From CAG-170 sp022779365 (GTDB lineage: Bacteria; Bacillota; Clostridia; Oscillospirales; Oscillospiraceae): a stretch of DNA of 64,000 nt. Shown here one piece after another: positions 49,688 through 58,203 of the stretch. Under the pieces are notes generated by a model. That model had not been told where the DNA came from, searched no databases, and saw only the letters and a list, made by a program, of their open reading frames with translations. Each line of letters begins with the position of its first letter. The first letter of the stretch is position 1. The translations under genes and the position numbers were made by a program. The DNA is taken from the NCBI GenBank assembly GCA_022779365.1, contig JALFSI010000040.1, positions 62,001 to 126,000 of the forward strand, given 5' to 3'.

Positions 49688-51055
49688 ATGAAAAAGATCA
49701 TTGCACTCATGCTTGCGCTGACCATGCTTCTGGCATTGGCAGCCTGCGCACCCAAAGCTACGACCGACACCGCTGCCGATGCACCCGCTGCTGCGGATGC
49801 CGCGGCTGACGCTGAGACTGCGGAGCAGCCCGCCGACGCCAGCGCCGATGTGACCACCATCACGCTCGCCATGCACGTCTCCAACACGCAGGAGCAGGAA
49901 CCTGCCGTCTATCAGGCGATCCAGGCGTTCCAGCAGGCGAATCCCGATGTGAAGATCGAGCTGATTGAGCACCTGACCGAGGAGCACAACAAGCAGCTCA
50001 AGCTCTGGGCGCAGTCCGGCGAGCTGCCTGACATCTTCTGGTGTCAGGAGGGTGACGTGCTGGAGTACGGCGTGAACGACTATCTGCTGCCGCTCAACGA
50101 TTTCCTCAGCCAGAACCCCGACATTGACAGCGCGATCCCCGACGCCATCAAGAACTGCTACGCCGGCGAAAACGGCGAGATCTACGGCCTTGCCTACACC
50201 TCCCTCGTGACCGGCTTCTATTATAATAAGCAGATCTTCGCCGAGAACGGTCTGTCCGAGCCGACGAACGAGACGACGTATGAAGAGCTTCTGGATATGG
50301 TCAAGACGCTGCGTGCAAACGGCGTGACGACCTTTGCACAGGGCGCGATGACCAATTACAGCGTCTGGGGCTATCTCGGCAGTCTGAACCGTTACGGCTA
50401 TGCCGAAAACATCGCCGCGATCTCCGACGGCTCGCAGAGCAGCGCAGTGTTCTCTCCGCTGTTTGATAAGCTCGCCGAGCTTGGCGCTGCCGGCGCATAC
50501 CCGGAAAACATGGCGACCATTGACTACTTTGAGGCAAAGAACCTGTTCACGACCGGTCAGGCTGCCATCTTCACCTCCGGTCAGTGGGACGCCGGTGAGA
50601 TCGGCGACGCGCTGGGCGAGAACGTCGGCTTCTGGTGGGGCCCGACCTACACGGATTCCGACTATTCGCAGGAAACCAGCAACCAGTTCGCAAACTGCCC
50701 GTTCGTTGTGAGCGCGGACGTCGCCAAGGACGAAGCCAAGCAGGCTGCCGTCTATCGCTTCCTCGCGTTCTATTTCGGCAAGGAAGGCTCGTCCATCCTG
50801 TTCGACAACTCCAACATCCCCATCGCGACCTATGCGGACCTTCAGATGGAAAACACCAACCCCGCCTTTGTTGCGATCTCCGAGGCGCTGGCAAGCGGCT
50901 ACGCGAGCACCACGGCAAGCAACCCCGTCGCTTCTCTGACCGCCTCCGTCAGCGAGACCTTCTATGACGCGATGAACAGCCTCATGCTCGGCAACATCGA
51001 CAGCGCGCAGGCAGTCGCGTCCATCGATGCTGCCTTTGCCGAGGCGGCACAGTAA
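49688..51055 (+). CDS. Carbohydrate ABC transporter substrate-binding lipoprotein
   Basis: 455 residues. Lipoprotein signal with lipobox LALAACAPK, Ala/Asp-rich tether to ~50, then the family 1 binding fold (ITLAMHVSNTQEQEPAVYQA, ELPDIFWCQEGDVLEYGVND, FYYNKQIFAENGLSEPTNET, TGQAAIFTSGQWDAGEIG). It captures an oligo- or monosaccharide for import. AGGAGGA precedes the start. First gene of a three-gene operon under a LacI-like operator and next to glycyl-radical and GH32 genes, suggesting a fructose- or glucose-derived saccharide as substrate. Confidence 0.9.
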   Translation: MKKIIALMLALTMLLALAACAPKATTDTAADAPAAADAAADAETAEQPADASADVTTITLAMHVSNTQEQEPAVYQAIQAFQQANPDVKIELIEHLTEEHNKQLKLWAQSGELPDIFWCQEGDVLEYGVNDYLLPLNDFLSQNPDIDSAIPDAIKNCYAGENGEIYGLAYTSLVTGFYYNKQIFAENGLSEPTNETTYEELLDMVKTLRANGVTTFAQGAMTNYSVWGYLGSLNRYGYAENIAAISDGSQSSAVFSPLFDKLAELGAAGAYPENMATIDYFEAKNLFTTGQAAIFTSGQWDAGEIGDALGENVGFWWGPTYTDSDYSQETSNQFANCPFVVSADVAKDEAKQAAVYRFLAFYFGKEGSSILFDNSNIPIATYADLQMENTNPAFVAISEALASGYASTTASNPVASLTASVSETFYDAMNSLMLGNIDSAQAVASIDAAFAEAAQ

Positions 51056-51123
51056 AACAGGGCAATTTTGCGGCGGGATGATCGCAGACCGATCGCCGGG
51101 CAGATATGCCGGAAGGAGAGACT

Positions 51124-51993
51124 ATGCAATTACTCAGTACAAAAAAGAATAAGCTGATGCTGCTTTTGCCGACCTGCCTGGTGTACGCGGTCTACATCAT
51201 CCTGCCGATCCTGGTTTCTCTCTACTACAGCTTTACCAAGTATTCCGGGATCAGCAAGCCGCGGCTGTACGGGCTGAAGAACTATATCCGGCTGCTGGAG
51301 GATCCGTATTTCTGGATCGCGCTGAAAAACACGGCGATCATCCTCGGCATCTCCATCGTGCTGCTCGGCATCGGCTCGTTTTTCGTGGCGATGCTCCTGA
51401 ACCAGCCGATGCGCGGCACAAACGTGTGCAAGGCGCTGATCTTTGCGCCGGCGATCATCGCGAGCATCATCGCAGGCGTCATCTGGGGCTATCTGCTCGA
51501 CCCGGTGACAGGACTTGTCAACAACGTCCTGCGCGCTGTCGGTCTTGACAAGCTGGCGCTGGAGTGGATCGGCGGCAAGACGCTCTCGCCCTACAGCATC
51601 GCCTTCGTCTATTTCTGGCAGCAGGCGGGCTATATCGCGGCGATCTATCTCGCCGGACTCAAGACCATCCCGCACGAGATACTGGAGGCGGCGGCGGTCG
51701 ATGGCACGAATTTCTGGCAGCGGCTGCTGCATGTGACGATCCCGGCGCTGCGCGATACGTTCATATCCGTCGGCATCCTGATCATCACCGGCTCGATGAA
51801 AATTTTTGAGACGGTGCAGCAGCTCACCGGCGGCGGTCCGACGCACTACTCGGAAACGCTCGTAACGTATGCGTACAACACAACATTTGCCCGCGGGGAA
51901 TACGGCTACGGCATGGCGCTGGCTACGGCGACATTCCTGATCTCGCTGATCCTCATGGGGATCTACACGCTGCTGCTGCGCAGAAAGGATTGA
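51124..51993 (+). CDS. Sugar ABC transporter permease (MalF/UgpA type)
   Basis: 289 residues, six hydrophobic segments, EAA loop EAAAVDGTNFWQRLLHVTI and the family motif TGGGPTHYSETLVTYAYN. GGAAGGAGAG precedes ATG 51124. Pairs with the next gene; no ATPase is encoded nearby. Confidence 0.9.
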   Translation: MQLLSTKKNKLMLLLPTCLVYAVYIILPILVSLYYSFTKYSGISKPRLYGLKNYIRLLEDPYFWIALKNTAIILGISIVLLGIGSFFVAMLLNQPMRGTNVCKALIFAPAIIASIIAGVIWGYLLDPVTGLVNNVLRAVGLDKLALEWIGGKTLSPYSIAFVYFWQQAGYIAAIYLAGLKTIPHEILEAAAVDGTNFWQRLLHVTIPALRDTFISVGILIITGSMKIFETVQQLTGGGPTHYSETLVTYAYNTTFARGEYGYGMALATATFLISLILMGIYTLLLRRKD

Positions 51994-52004
51994 GAGGGTC
52001 TGCC

Positions 52005-52835
52005 ATGCGATCAAGAAAAAAGCTGGGCGTGTGCTACGTCCTGATGGTGCTCCTGACGGTCATGATCGTGATCCCGATCATCTGGCTGGTCTTTATCTCC
52101 ATGAAGCAGAACAGCGAGATCCTGAACGATCCGCTCTCGCTGCCAAGCTCTCTGAATTTTGAAAACTACGCCTCCGCGCTGCGGACGCTGGACCTGTTCA
52201 CGCTGTACAAAAACACGTTTTTCATCGCGCTCTGCGCACTTGTCGTGGAGATCGTCATCACGTTTTCCAGCGCCGTCGGTCTGACGCGGCTGCATTACCG
52301 CAAAGACTCCGTGCGCAGCGGCTTGCAGGGCTTTTTGCAGCTTGGACTGGCAGTCAGCCCGTTTATCCTGCTGTTCCCGATCTACAAGATCAACAAATTC
52401 CTCGGCTTCAGTCAGCAGCTTTCGCTGATCCTGCCGTATATCGCAACGTCCGTCTCCTTCAACACGCTGCTGTTTACCGCGTATCTGCGCACCGTGCCCA
52501 AGGAGCTTGACGAGGCAGCGCTGATGGACGGCGTGAATCTGTGGCAGCTTATGACAAAGATCCTCGTACCGATCGCAAAGCCGGTCCTGGCGACGGTGAT
52601 TGTGTTTAACCTGCTGTATATCTGGAACGAGTACCCGTTTGCTTCGATCATGATCGAAAATCCGGCATATTACACGATCTCGCGCGGCATCGCCGCCTTC
52701 CAGGGGCAGTACAACATCGACTACGGCGGACTTGCCGCATACAGCGTCATGGTGCTGCTGCCGGAGCTTGTGTTCTACGGGATCTTCCAGCGCCATGTGG
52801 TCGATGGTATGACCGTCGGCGCTGTCAAGGGCTAA
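52005..52835 (+). CDS. Sugar ABC transporter permease (MalG/UgpE type)
   Basis: 276 residues, six hydrophobic segments, EAA loop EAALMDGVNLWQLMTKI and a C-terminal RHVVDGMTVGAVKG ending typical of CUT1 permeases. Overlaps nothing; start ATG 52005 follows GAGAGGG at the end of the preceding gene. The operon ends at the hairpin shared with lacI. Confidence 0.9.
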   Translation: MRSRKKLGVCYVLMVLLTVMIVIPIIWLVFISMKQNSEILNDPLSLPSSLNFENYASALRTLDLFTLYKNTFFIALCALVVEIVITFSSAVGLTRLHYRKDSVRSGLQGFLQLGLAVSPFILLFPIYKINKFLGFSQQLSLILPYIATSVSFNTLLFTAYLRTVPKELDEAALMDGVNLWQLMTKILVPIAKPVLATVIVFNLLYIWNEYPFASIMIENPAYYTISRGIAAFQGQYNIDYGGLAAYSVMVLLPELVFYGIFQRHVVDGMTVGAVKG

Positions 52836-52843
52836 GACATAGC

Positions 52844-52875
52844 AAAGGGGATACTGCCTTGGCAGCATCCCCTTT
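52844..52875. terminator. Bidirectional terminator between permease and lacI
   Basis: AAAGGGGAT-CTGCC / GGCAG-ATCCCCTTT stem with an A/C mismatch (52844-52858 with 52861-52875), two-base loop. Confidence 0.75.
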
Positions 52876-52895
52876 CCTATGAGCCGTTTTCAATT

Positions 52896-53882
52896 TCAGC
52901 CGGATCGCGTGCTGTCCCGCTCGATGAGCTTGACGCCAAGCGTCAGATGGCACGAGGAAAAGCCGGGGTCGTCGATCATTTTGACGATAAACTCCGCCGC
53001 AGAGGCGGCGATCTTCTCCGTATTCTGCCAGACGGTCGTGATCGACGGCGTCACGATCTCAGAGAGCAGCGTGCCGTCATAGCCGATGAGCTTCAGATCC
53101 TCCGGCACGCGCAGATGTAAAAACGTAGCTGCGCTCAGCGCCGCCGCCGCGCAAAGATCGTTGCAGAAAATGCCGTCCGTCTGCGGGTGCTCCCGCAAAA
53201 GGTCGAGCACGATCTGCCGGTAATCATGGAAGGTATGCGAATCGCGGACCTGCTCATAGGAGACGCAGTGGACATGGTTTTTTGCCATGATGTCACGAAA
53301 GACCTGATGGCGGATATTCCAGGGCGCGTCGTCCTCAAACGAGCCGCCGATCTGGATGACGCGGCGGCAGCCGCAGCGCAGCAAACAATCGGCAGCCAGC
53401 GTGCCGCCCTGCACATGGTCGGAGGCGACATACGACGCCTCGTCGCGGACATGGCGGTCAATGGACACGATCGGGAAGGACAGGCTGGCATAGTCCTGCT
53501 TGGTCAATTTATAGTTGAAAATAATCGCTCCATCGACACGGTTGTTGTTGAGGAGCTTGATATAGTCCTGCGACGCGCCGGAGCTGAACAACGTGTTGCA
53601 CAGGAGGATCTTGTATCCGCTTGCCTTGAGATATTGCTCAAGGAAGGAGATCATTTCGGAGTAATAGGGATAGGTGATGGTCGGCACAACGACGCCGATC
53701 ATGCCGGAGCGGCGCTTGAGCAGATTGCGCGCGTTTTCGTTGGGGTAGTAGTTGAGCTCCTTGACGGCGGCTTCGATGCGCTCGCGCGTCTGCTGGGAGA
53801 TATAGCCGCGGTTGTTGAGAACGCGCGAGGCTGTCCCCTTAGACACACCGGCGAGCTTTGCAACATCATCTAGCTTTACCAT
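52896..53882 (-). CDS. LacI-family transcriptional repressor
   Basis: 328 residues. N-terminal HTH LDDVAKLAGVSKGTASRVLN with hinge ERIEAAVKELNYYPNENARN, then the sugar-binding-protein-like effector domain (VVPTITYPYYSEMISFLEQY, VDGAIIFNYKLT, DGIFCNDLCAAAALSAATFL). It should repress the flanking transporter and glycyl-radical operons until a sugar ligand releases it. Convergent with the transporter and divergent from the glycyl-radical genes; operators O1-O3 are its probable sites. Confidence 0.92.
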   Translation of the reverse strand: MVKLDDVAKLAGVSKGTASRVLNNRGYISQQTRERIEAAVKELNYYPNENARNLLKRRSGMIGVVVPTITYPYYSEMISFLEQYLKASGYKILLCNTLFSSGASQDYIKLLNNNRVDGAIIFNYKLTKQDYASLSFPIVSIDRHVRDEASYVASDHVQGGTLAADCLLRCGCRRVIQIGGSFEDDAPWNIRHQVFRDIMAKNHVHCVSYEQVRDSHTFHDYRQIVLDLLREHPQTDGIFCNDLCAAAALSAATFLHLRVPEDLKLIGYDGTLLSEIVTPSITTVWQNTEKIAASAAEFIVKMIDDPGFSSCHLTLGVKLIERDSTRSG

Positions 53883-53903
53883 ATTCCATCCTCAATTCTC
53901 CGA

Positions 53904-53932
53904 TTGACCATCGATTGTTATAGTATTATATC
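53904..53932 (+). promoter_or_regulatory. Promoter with LacI-type operator O3 between lacI and glycyl-radical genes
   Basis: TTGACC (53904-53909) with TATATC/TATTAT-like -10 about 17 bases on. Operator TGACCATCGATTGTTA (53905-53920) overlaps the -35 and matches O2 at 13 of 16 positions. Confidence 0.55.
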
Positions 53933-53996
53933 ACACTTTTTTCAGAACTTCAATATCAACCCCGCAGCGGCGGGGAAAACAGACGGAGGCAGAGCC

Positions 53997-54914
53997 ATGC
54001 AGGAGCTGCTCATTACGAATATCCAGCGGATGTCATTCCACGATGGTCCGGGAATGCGGACGACCGTATTTTTGAAGGGCTGTAACCTCCGCTGCGCGTG
54101 GTGTCACAATCCCGAGACGCAGGACGCGCGAGCGGAGCTGCTCTTCCGCGCGCAGCGCTGCGTGCGGTGCGGGCTGTGCGTGCAGAGCTGTCCCGCCGGC
54201 GCGCGCACCATGGGGGCGGACGGTCCTGTGCGGGACGCAGCGCGCTGCACGCTCTGCGGGTGCTGCGCAGAGAGCTGCCTCACCGGCGCGCTCGCCGTGG
54301 CGGGGCGCAGGGTCGCCTGCCGGGAGCTGACGGAGCTGGTGCTGCGCGACGAAAAGATCTTCCGCACAACAGCCGGGGGCGTGACGTGTTCCGGCGGCGA
54401 GCCGCTTTTGCAGGCGGACGCCGTGGCGGGATTTCTGAGGGAAATGCGCCTGCGCGGTGTACATACCTGCGTCGATACGGCGGGAAACGTCCCGTGGGAG
54501 ACGTTCGAGCGTGTGCTGCCGGTGACGGACCTGTTTCTTTACGACGTGAAGGCGTTCTCGCCGCAGACGCACCGGCAGTGGACGGGCGTGGGGAATGAGC
54601 TGATCCTGGACAATCTCCGGCGGCTCGGCACGCGCGCGGACATCTGGATCAGAATCCCGTTCGTCCCGGGCGTCAACACGGAGCAGATCGGGCAGATCGG
54701 CGCATTTTTGACGCAGCTTCCGCGCGTGCGGCGCGTGGAGGTCTTACCGTATCATACGCTCGGCGCTGAAAAATGCGTCGAGCTGGGGCGCGCGCAGCGG
54801 CAATTTCCCGTGCCGGACGCCGCCGCCTGTGAACACGCGGAGCGGACGCTCCGAGAGCTTGGTCTGCCGGTGGTATCCGGCGGAGCGCAGAAAAAGGAGG
54901 ATCACACCAGATGA
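53997..54914 (+). CDS. Glycyl radical enzyme activase (radical SAM)
   Basis: 305 residues. Radical SAM motif C-x3-C-x2-C in GCNLRCAWCHNPET (~residue 30), followed by a two-cluster ferredoxin insert (CVRCGLCVQSCPAGA and CTLCGCCAESCLTGA), then TTAGGVTCSGGEPLLQ and ETSGN-equivalent CVDTAGNVPWET. It abstracts a hydrogen from the partner enzyme's glycine using SAM, installing the radical under anaerobic conditions. GGAGG precedes ATG 53997. The stop overlaps the dehydrogenase start. The insert is typical of dehydratase-type activases rather than PFL activase. Confidence 0.92.
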   Translation: MQELLITNIQRMSFHDGPGMRTTVFLKGCNLRCAWCHNPETQDARAELLFRAQRCVRCGLCVQSCPAGARTMGADGPVRDAARCTLCGCCAESCLTGALAVAGRRVACRELTELVLRDEKIFRTTAGGVTCSGGEPLLQADAVAGFLREMRLRGVHTCVDTAGNVPWETFERVLPVTDLFLYDVKAFSPQTHRQWTGVGNELILDNLRRLGTRADIWIRIPFVPGVNTEQIGQIGAFLTQLPRVRRVEVLPYHTLGAEKCVELGRAQRQFPVPDAAACEHAERTLRELGLPVVSGGAQKKEDHTR

Positions 54915-55930
54915 AGGGTCTTGTAGTAGAATCGGCGGGGAAAATCTGTTTGCATGACGATCTGCCGCTGCCGGAGATCAATGAATATCAGGTCCTGTGC
55001 CGCAACGTAGGCTGCGGCATCTGCAACGGAACGGATATGCAGCTCATACGCGGGCAGATGCCGTTTATCCAGTACCCGTTCGTGCTGGGGCACGAGGCGG
55101 TCGGGCAGGTCGTGGCGGTGGGCAAAAAAGTGCGCAGCTTCCGCGAGGGGGACTATATCCTCCGCTCGGCGCTGCCCGCTCTGCCGGGGTATCACAGCTT
55201 TTGGGGCGGCTTCTGCGAGTACGGCATCGCGGACGATTACGCCGCGCGGCTTGCCGATCATGCGGGCGCGGATATTGAAACGAGCACGCGGCAGCGCGTG
55301 CCCGCTGGGATCGACCCCGTGGAGGCGACGATGCTCATCACACTCAAGGAGGTCGCCAGCGCTCTGCACCGCCTGCGCCTGCAGCCGGGACAGAACGTTG
55401 TGGTAGCGGGCTGCGGACCGGTCGGCATCGCGATGGCGGCGCTTGCCAAGTGCATGGGTGCTGCAAAGGTCGCGCTGGCAGGTCACCATCCGGCGCGCAT
55501 CGCGGCGGCGAAGCGCTTGGGCGCGGATCTCGCGTTCGACACAAAGCAGCAGCCGCTGACCGACACCGTGCGCGGCTATATGCCGGAGGGTGTCGATCTG
55601 TACATCGACGCAGTTGGAAATCCGGGGCTTCTGATGGATGGGATGCGCCTCGTCCGGCAGGAGGGCACGATCGGTCTGTACGGGCTCGGTCTGCGGGCGG
55701 ATGCGGCGATTGACTGGTCGCTTCTGCCGCACAACTGTATCCTGCAAACGGTGCAGTGGCCCATCGCCGCGCAGGAGAGCGCCGTACACGACGAGGTCTG
55801 CGGCTATGTGACGAGCGGCAGGCTGCCGCTCCGCGAGTTTGTGACGCATCAGATCCCCGTGGAGGAGTTTGAAGAAGGACTGCGCCTCGTCCGCAGCCGG
55901 GAAGGCATCAAGATCGCGCTGACATTCTGA
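54911..55930 (+). CDS. Medium-chain (zinc-type) alcohol dehydrogenase
   Basis: 339 residues. GroES-like domain with GCGICNGTDMQLIRG (catalytic Cys), GHEAVGQVVAVGKKV, and Rossmann domain VVVAGCGPVGIAMAALAKCMG. The four-Cys structural zinc lobe of classical ADHs is not present. In the operon it overlaps the activase by four bases and precedes the glycyl radical enzyme. Plausible role: NAD(P)H-dependent oxidation of a polyol or reduction of the aldehyde/ketone formed by the radical reaction. Confidence 0.85.
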   Translation: MKGLVVESAGKICLHDDLPLPEINEYQVLCRNVGCGICNGTDMQLIRGQMPFIQYPFVLGHEAVGQVVAVGKKVRSFREGDYILRSALPALPGYHSFWGGFCEYGIADDYAARLADHAGADIETSTRQRVPAGIDPVEATMLITLKEVASALHRLRLQPGQNVVVAGCGPVGIAMAALAKCMGAAKVALAGHHPARIAAAKRLGADLAFDTKQQPLTDTVRGYMPEGVDLYIDAVGNPGLLMDGMRLVRQEGTIGLYGLGLRADAAIDWSLLPHNCILQTVQWPIAAQESAVHDEVCGYVTSGRLPLREFVTHQIPVEEFEEGLRLVRSREGIKIALTF

Positions 55931-55939
55931 GGGAGCACT

Positions 55940-58192
55940 ATGAACGACTGGAAACAAACGCAATTCGGAAAAGAATATGACGCCTTCCGGCAGGAGCTGG
56001 ATGGCTACTACGCCGCCTATCCCACGGACATCAGCGCGCTGGAGCGGGAGCTGGACGAAAAAAGCCGCCGCTATCCGCAGGCGGGCGCGATGGAGAAAAA
56101 GACGTGGATCTATGAGCTGGCGGCAGAAAAATGCCGGGTGAAGCTCTTCCGGCACTGTCCGTTTTATTTTGAGGTGGATACCGGCGCGCCGCGCAATCTT
56201 GCCGGCTCGTGCTTCCCGCCCATCCCGGGACTCGGAAGCTGGCTGATGCGCCGCGACACCTCCGGGCTGGAGCGGGACTTTCAGAGCTGGATCGCGCCGT
56301 ATGTGCAGGAGGACGCGCTGAACTCGACGATGTACGTTGACTGCGCACACCACGCGATGGGCGTCGGCAATGTGCTGCGATACGGTCTGAGCGGACTCAA
56401 GCAGCAGGCGCAGGCGCGTCTGCAAGCAGAGACGGACGCGGAAAAGCAGACGTTTCTGCGCTGCGTGATCCGCGCGGAGGACGCCGTAATGCGCCTGTGT
56501 GCACGCTTTGCCGATGAAGCGGAGCGCCTTAGTGCGGAGGAGCGCGACCCGATCGTTCGGGCGCGTCTGGAGCGGATCGCCGTCAGCGCGCGGCGCTGCC
56601 CGGAGAAGCCCGCGCAGACGTTTTTTGAGGCGCTCAACACGATGCTGCTCCTCAAGGAGTTGGGTAACGGGCTGGAGTCGATGGGCTTTGCGATCCTGGG
56701 GCATATCGACCGGGTGCTCGCGCCGTATTATGTGCGCGACGTGCAGCTCGGCAGGCTCACCCCGGAGCAGGCGCGGGAGCTCGTGTACTGGTTCTGCGCC
56801 ATGACGGACGCGAAATGGGATCTGTCGCAGGCGCTCTACGGAACGAACACCGCCATGAGCATCGGCGGCTGCGACGCAGACGGCGCGCCGGTCTTTAACG
56901 ACATCACCCGCTGGGTGCTGCAATGCTATCTCGACTGCGGGCTCATCAATCCCAAGGTGCAGGCGCGCTTTGCGCCGGATGCGCCGGAGGAGTATTACCG
57001 GCTGGTCGCGCAGCTTGCCGCCAGCGGCAGGAACGTGCTGTCCGTATTCAACGACCACACGATCATCGCCGCGCAGACGCGCATGGGCAAGAGCGAGGCG
57101 GACGCCCGGCTGTATGTAAACGGCGGCTGTCAGGAGGTCCTGCTCGCGGATACGGAGGTCAACTCGCGCGCGACGTGCTATTTAAGCCCCTGCCGGTATC
57201 TGGAGATGATGCTCCAGCCGGACGGCACGGTGTTTTTTGACCGCGAGCATATCGTCCCGCATGACGTGCTCGCCGCGTCGGATTTTGAGACGTTCTACCG
57301 CCGCGTGATGCAGAATCTCGCTCTGATCGTCAATGCCGTTGCGTGGCACTATAACGGCTTTGAAAAGCGCTGGGCGGCGTATAATCCCTGCCCGTTCTTT
57401 TCCTCGACCATCACCGGCTGCATCGAGCAGGCGCGGGATGTCTCGCAGGGCGGGGCGGCCTATAACAACAGCGGCTTTGCGCTCGTCGGGCTTGCGGATT
57501 TTATTGATTCGCTCTACGCCGTCAGGGAGGCTGTGTACGAGCAAAAGCGCTATACGCTCGCGGAGCTGAACGCTATGCTGCGCAAAAACTACGAGGGCTT
57601 TGAGCTGGACCGGCTCTATCTGCAAAACAAAATTCCCAAGGTCGGCGCGGACACGCCGGAGATGAACGCCTTCGTGCGCCGCGTCTCGCAGGATGTCGCC
57701 GAGGCTATCTGCTGGATGCCGAACGGACGCGGCGGACGGTATGAGGCGTCGATCTGGTCGTTTTACGGCTATGAGTGGATGAAGGCGCACTGCGGCGCGC
57801 TGCCGGACGGGCGGCTGCGCGGGCAGTCGCTCTCGCGCGGGCTCAATCCGGCGGAGCGGACGCCCGCCGAGCTCAGCGCGATCCTGCACACGATGGACGG
57901 CGTGGATTACGCGCAGTTCCCGCAGTCTGCGGTGGCGTATTTCTGTATGCCGGTCTCGCTGGCGGACGATCATGTACAGATTTGCGAGGGGCTGATCCGC
58001 TGCTTTTTAGCCTGCGGCGGCAGCGCGGTGGATTTTGACGTGCTCGACAGCGCCGCGATCGCCGACGCGCTGGAGCACCCGGAGCGCCATCAGCAGCTCG
58101 TCATTCGCGTGTGCGGATACAGCGCGCGCTTTGTCGATCTGAGCCGGGAAATGCAGCAGGAGATCGCAAACCGCGCCCAAAGAGCGGTGTAA
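55940..58192 (+). CDS. Glycyl radical enzyme, dehydratase/lyase type, substrate unknown
   Basis: 750 residues. The radical site is RVCGYSARFVDL near the C-terminus (Gly726), with an unusual Cys just before the glycine. The thiyl cysteine lies in YVNGGCQEVLL: Cys397, with Glu399 two residues later as in diol dehydratase, choline lyase and hydroxyproline dehydratase (G-C-x-E), and unlike the Cys-Cys pair of pyruvate formate-lyase. The N-terminal PFL domain spans ~1-620. Cotranscribed with its activase, an MDR dehydrogenase and a GH32 hydrolase, under a LacI-type operator next to a sugar importer. I could not assign it to a described glycyl radical enzyme class. Confidence 0.88.
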   Translation: MNDWKQTQFGKEYDAFRQELDGYYAAYPTDISALERELDEKSRRYPQAGAMEKKTWIYELAAEKCRVKLFRHCPFYFEVDTGAPRNLAGSCFPPIPGLGSWLMRRDTSGLERDFQSWIAPYVQEDALNSTMYVDCAHHAMGVGNVLRYGLSGLKQQAQARLQAETDAEKQTFLRCVIRAEDAVMRLCARFADEAERLSAEERDPIVRARLERIAVSARRCPEKPAQTFFEALNTMLLLKELGNGLESMGFAILGHIDRVLAPYYVRDVQLGRLTPEQARELVYWFCAMTDAKWDLSQALYGTNTAMSIGGCDADGAPVFNDITRWVLQCYLDCGLINPKVQARFAPDAPEEYYRLVAQLAASGRNVLSVFNDHTIIAAQTRMGKSEADARLYVNGGCQEVLLADTEVNSRATCYLSPCRYLEMMLQPDGTVFFDREHIVPHDVLAASDFETFYRRVMQNLALIVNAVAWHYNGFEKRWAAYNPCPFFSSTITGCIEQARDVSQGGAAYNNSGFALVGLADFIDSLYAVREAVYEQKRYTLAELNAMLRKNYEGFELDRLYLQNKIPKVGADTPEMNAFVRRVSQDVAEAICWMPNGRGGRYEASIWSFYGYEWMKAHCGALPDGRLRGQSLSRGLNPAERTPAELSAILHTMDGVDYAQFPQSAVAYFCMPVSLADDHVQICEGLIRCFLACGGSAVDFDVLDSAAIADALEHPERHQQLVIRVCGYSARFVDLSREMQQEIANRAQRAV

Positions 58193-58203
58193 GGAGGGGC
58201 TTT

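Noticed and set aside
5660..57058. Very long antisense open frames, for example 39,363-41,135 (+), 46,008-47,786 (-), 54,902-57,058 (-) and 5,660-6,793 (-)
   Set aside because: They lie opposite well-identified genes, are Arg/His/Gln-rich, lack ribosome binding sites and arise from the high GC content at third codon positions.
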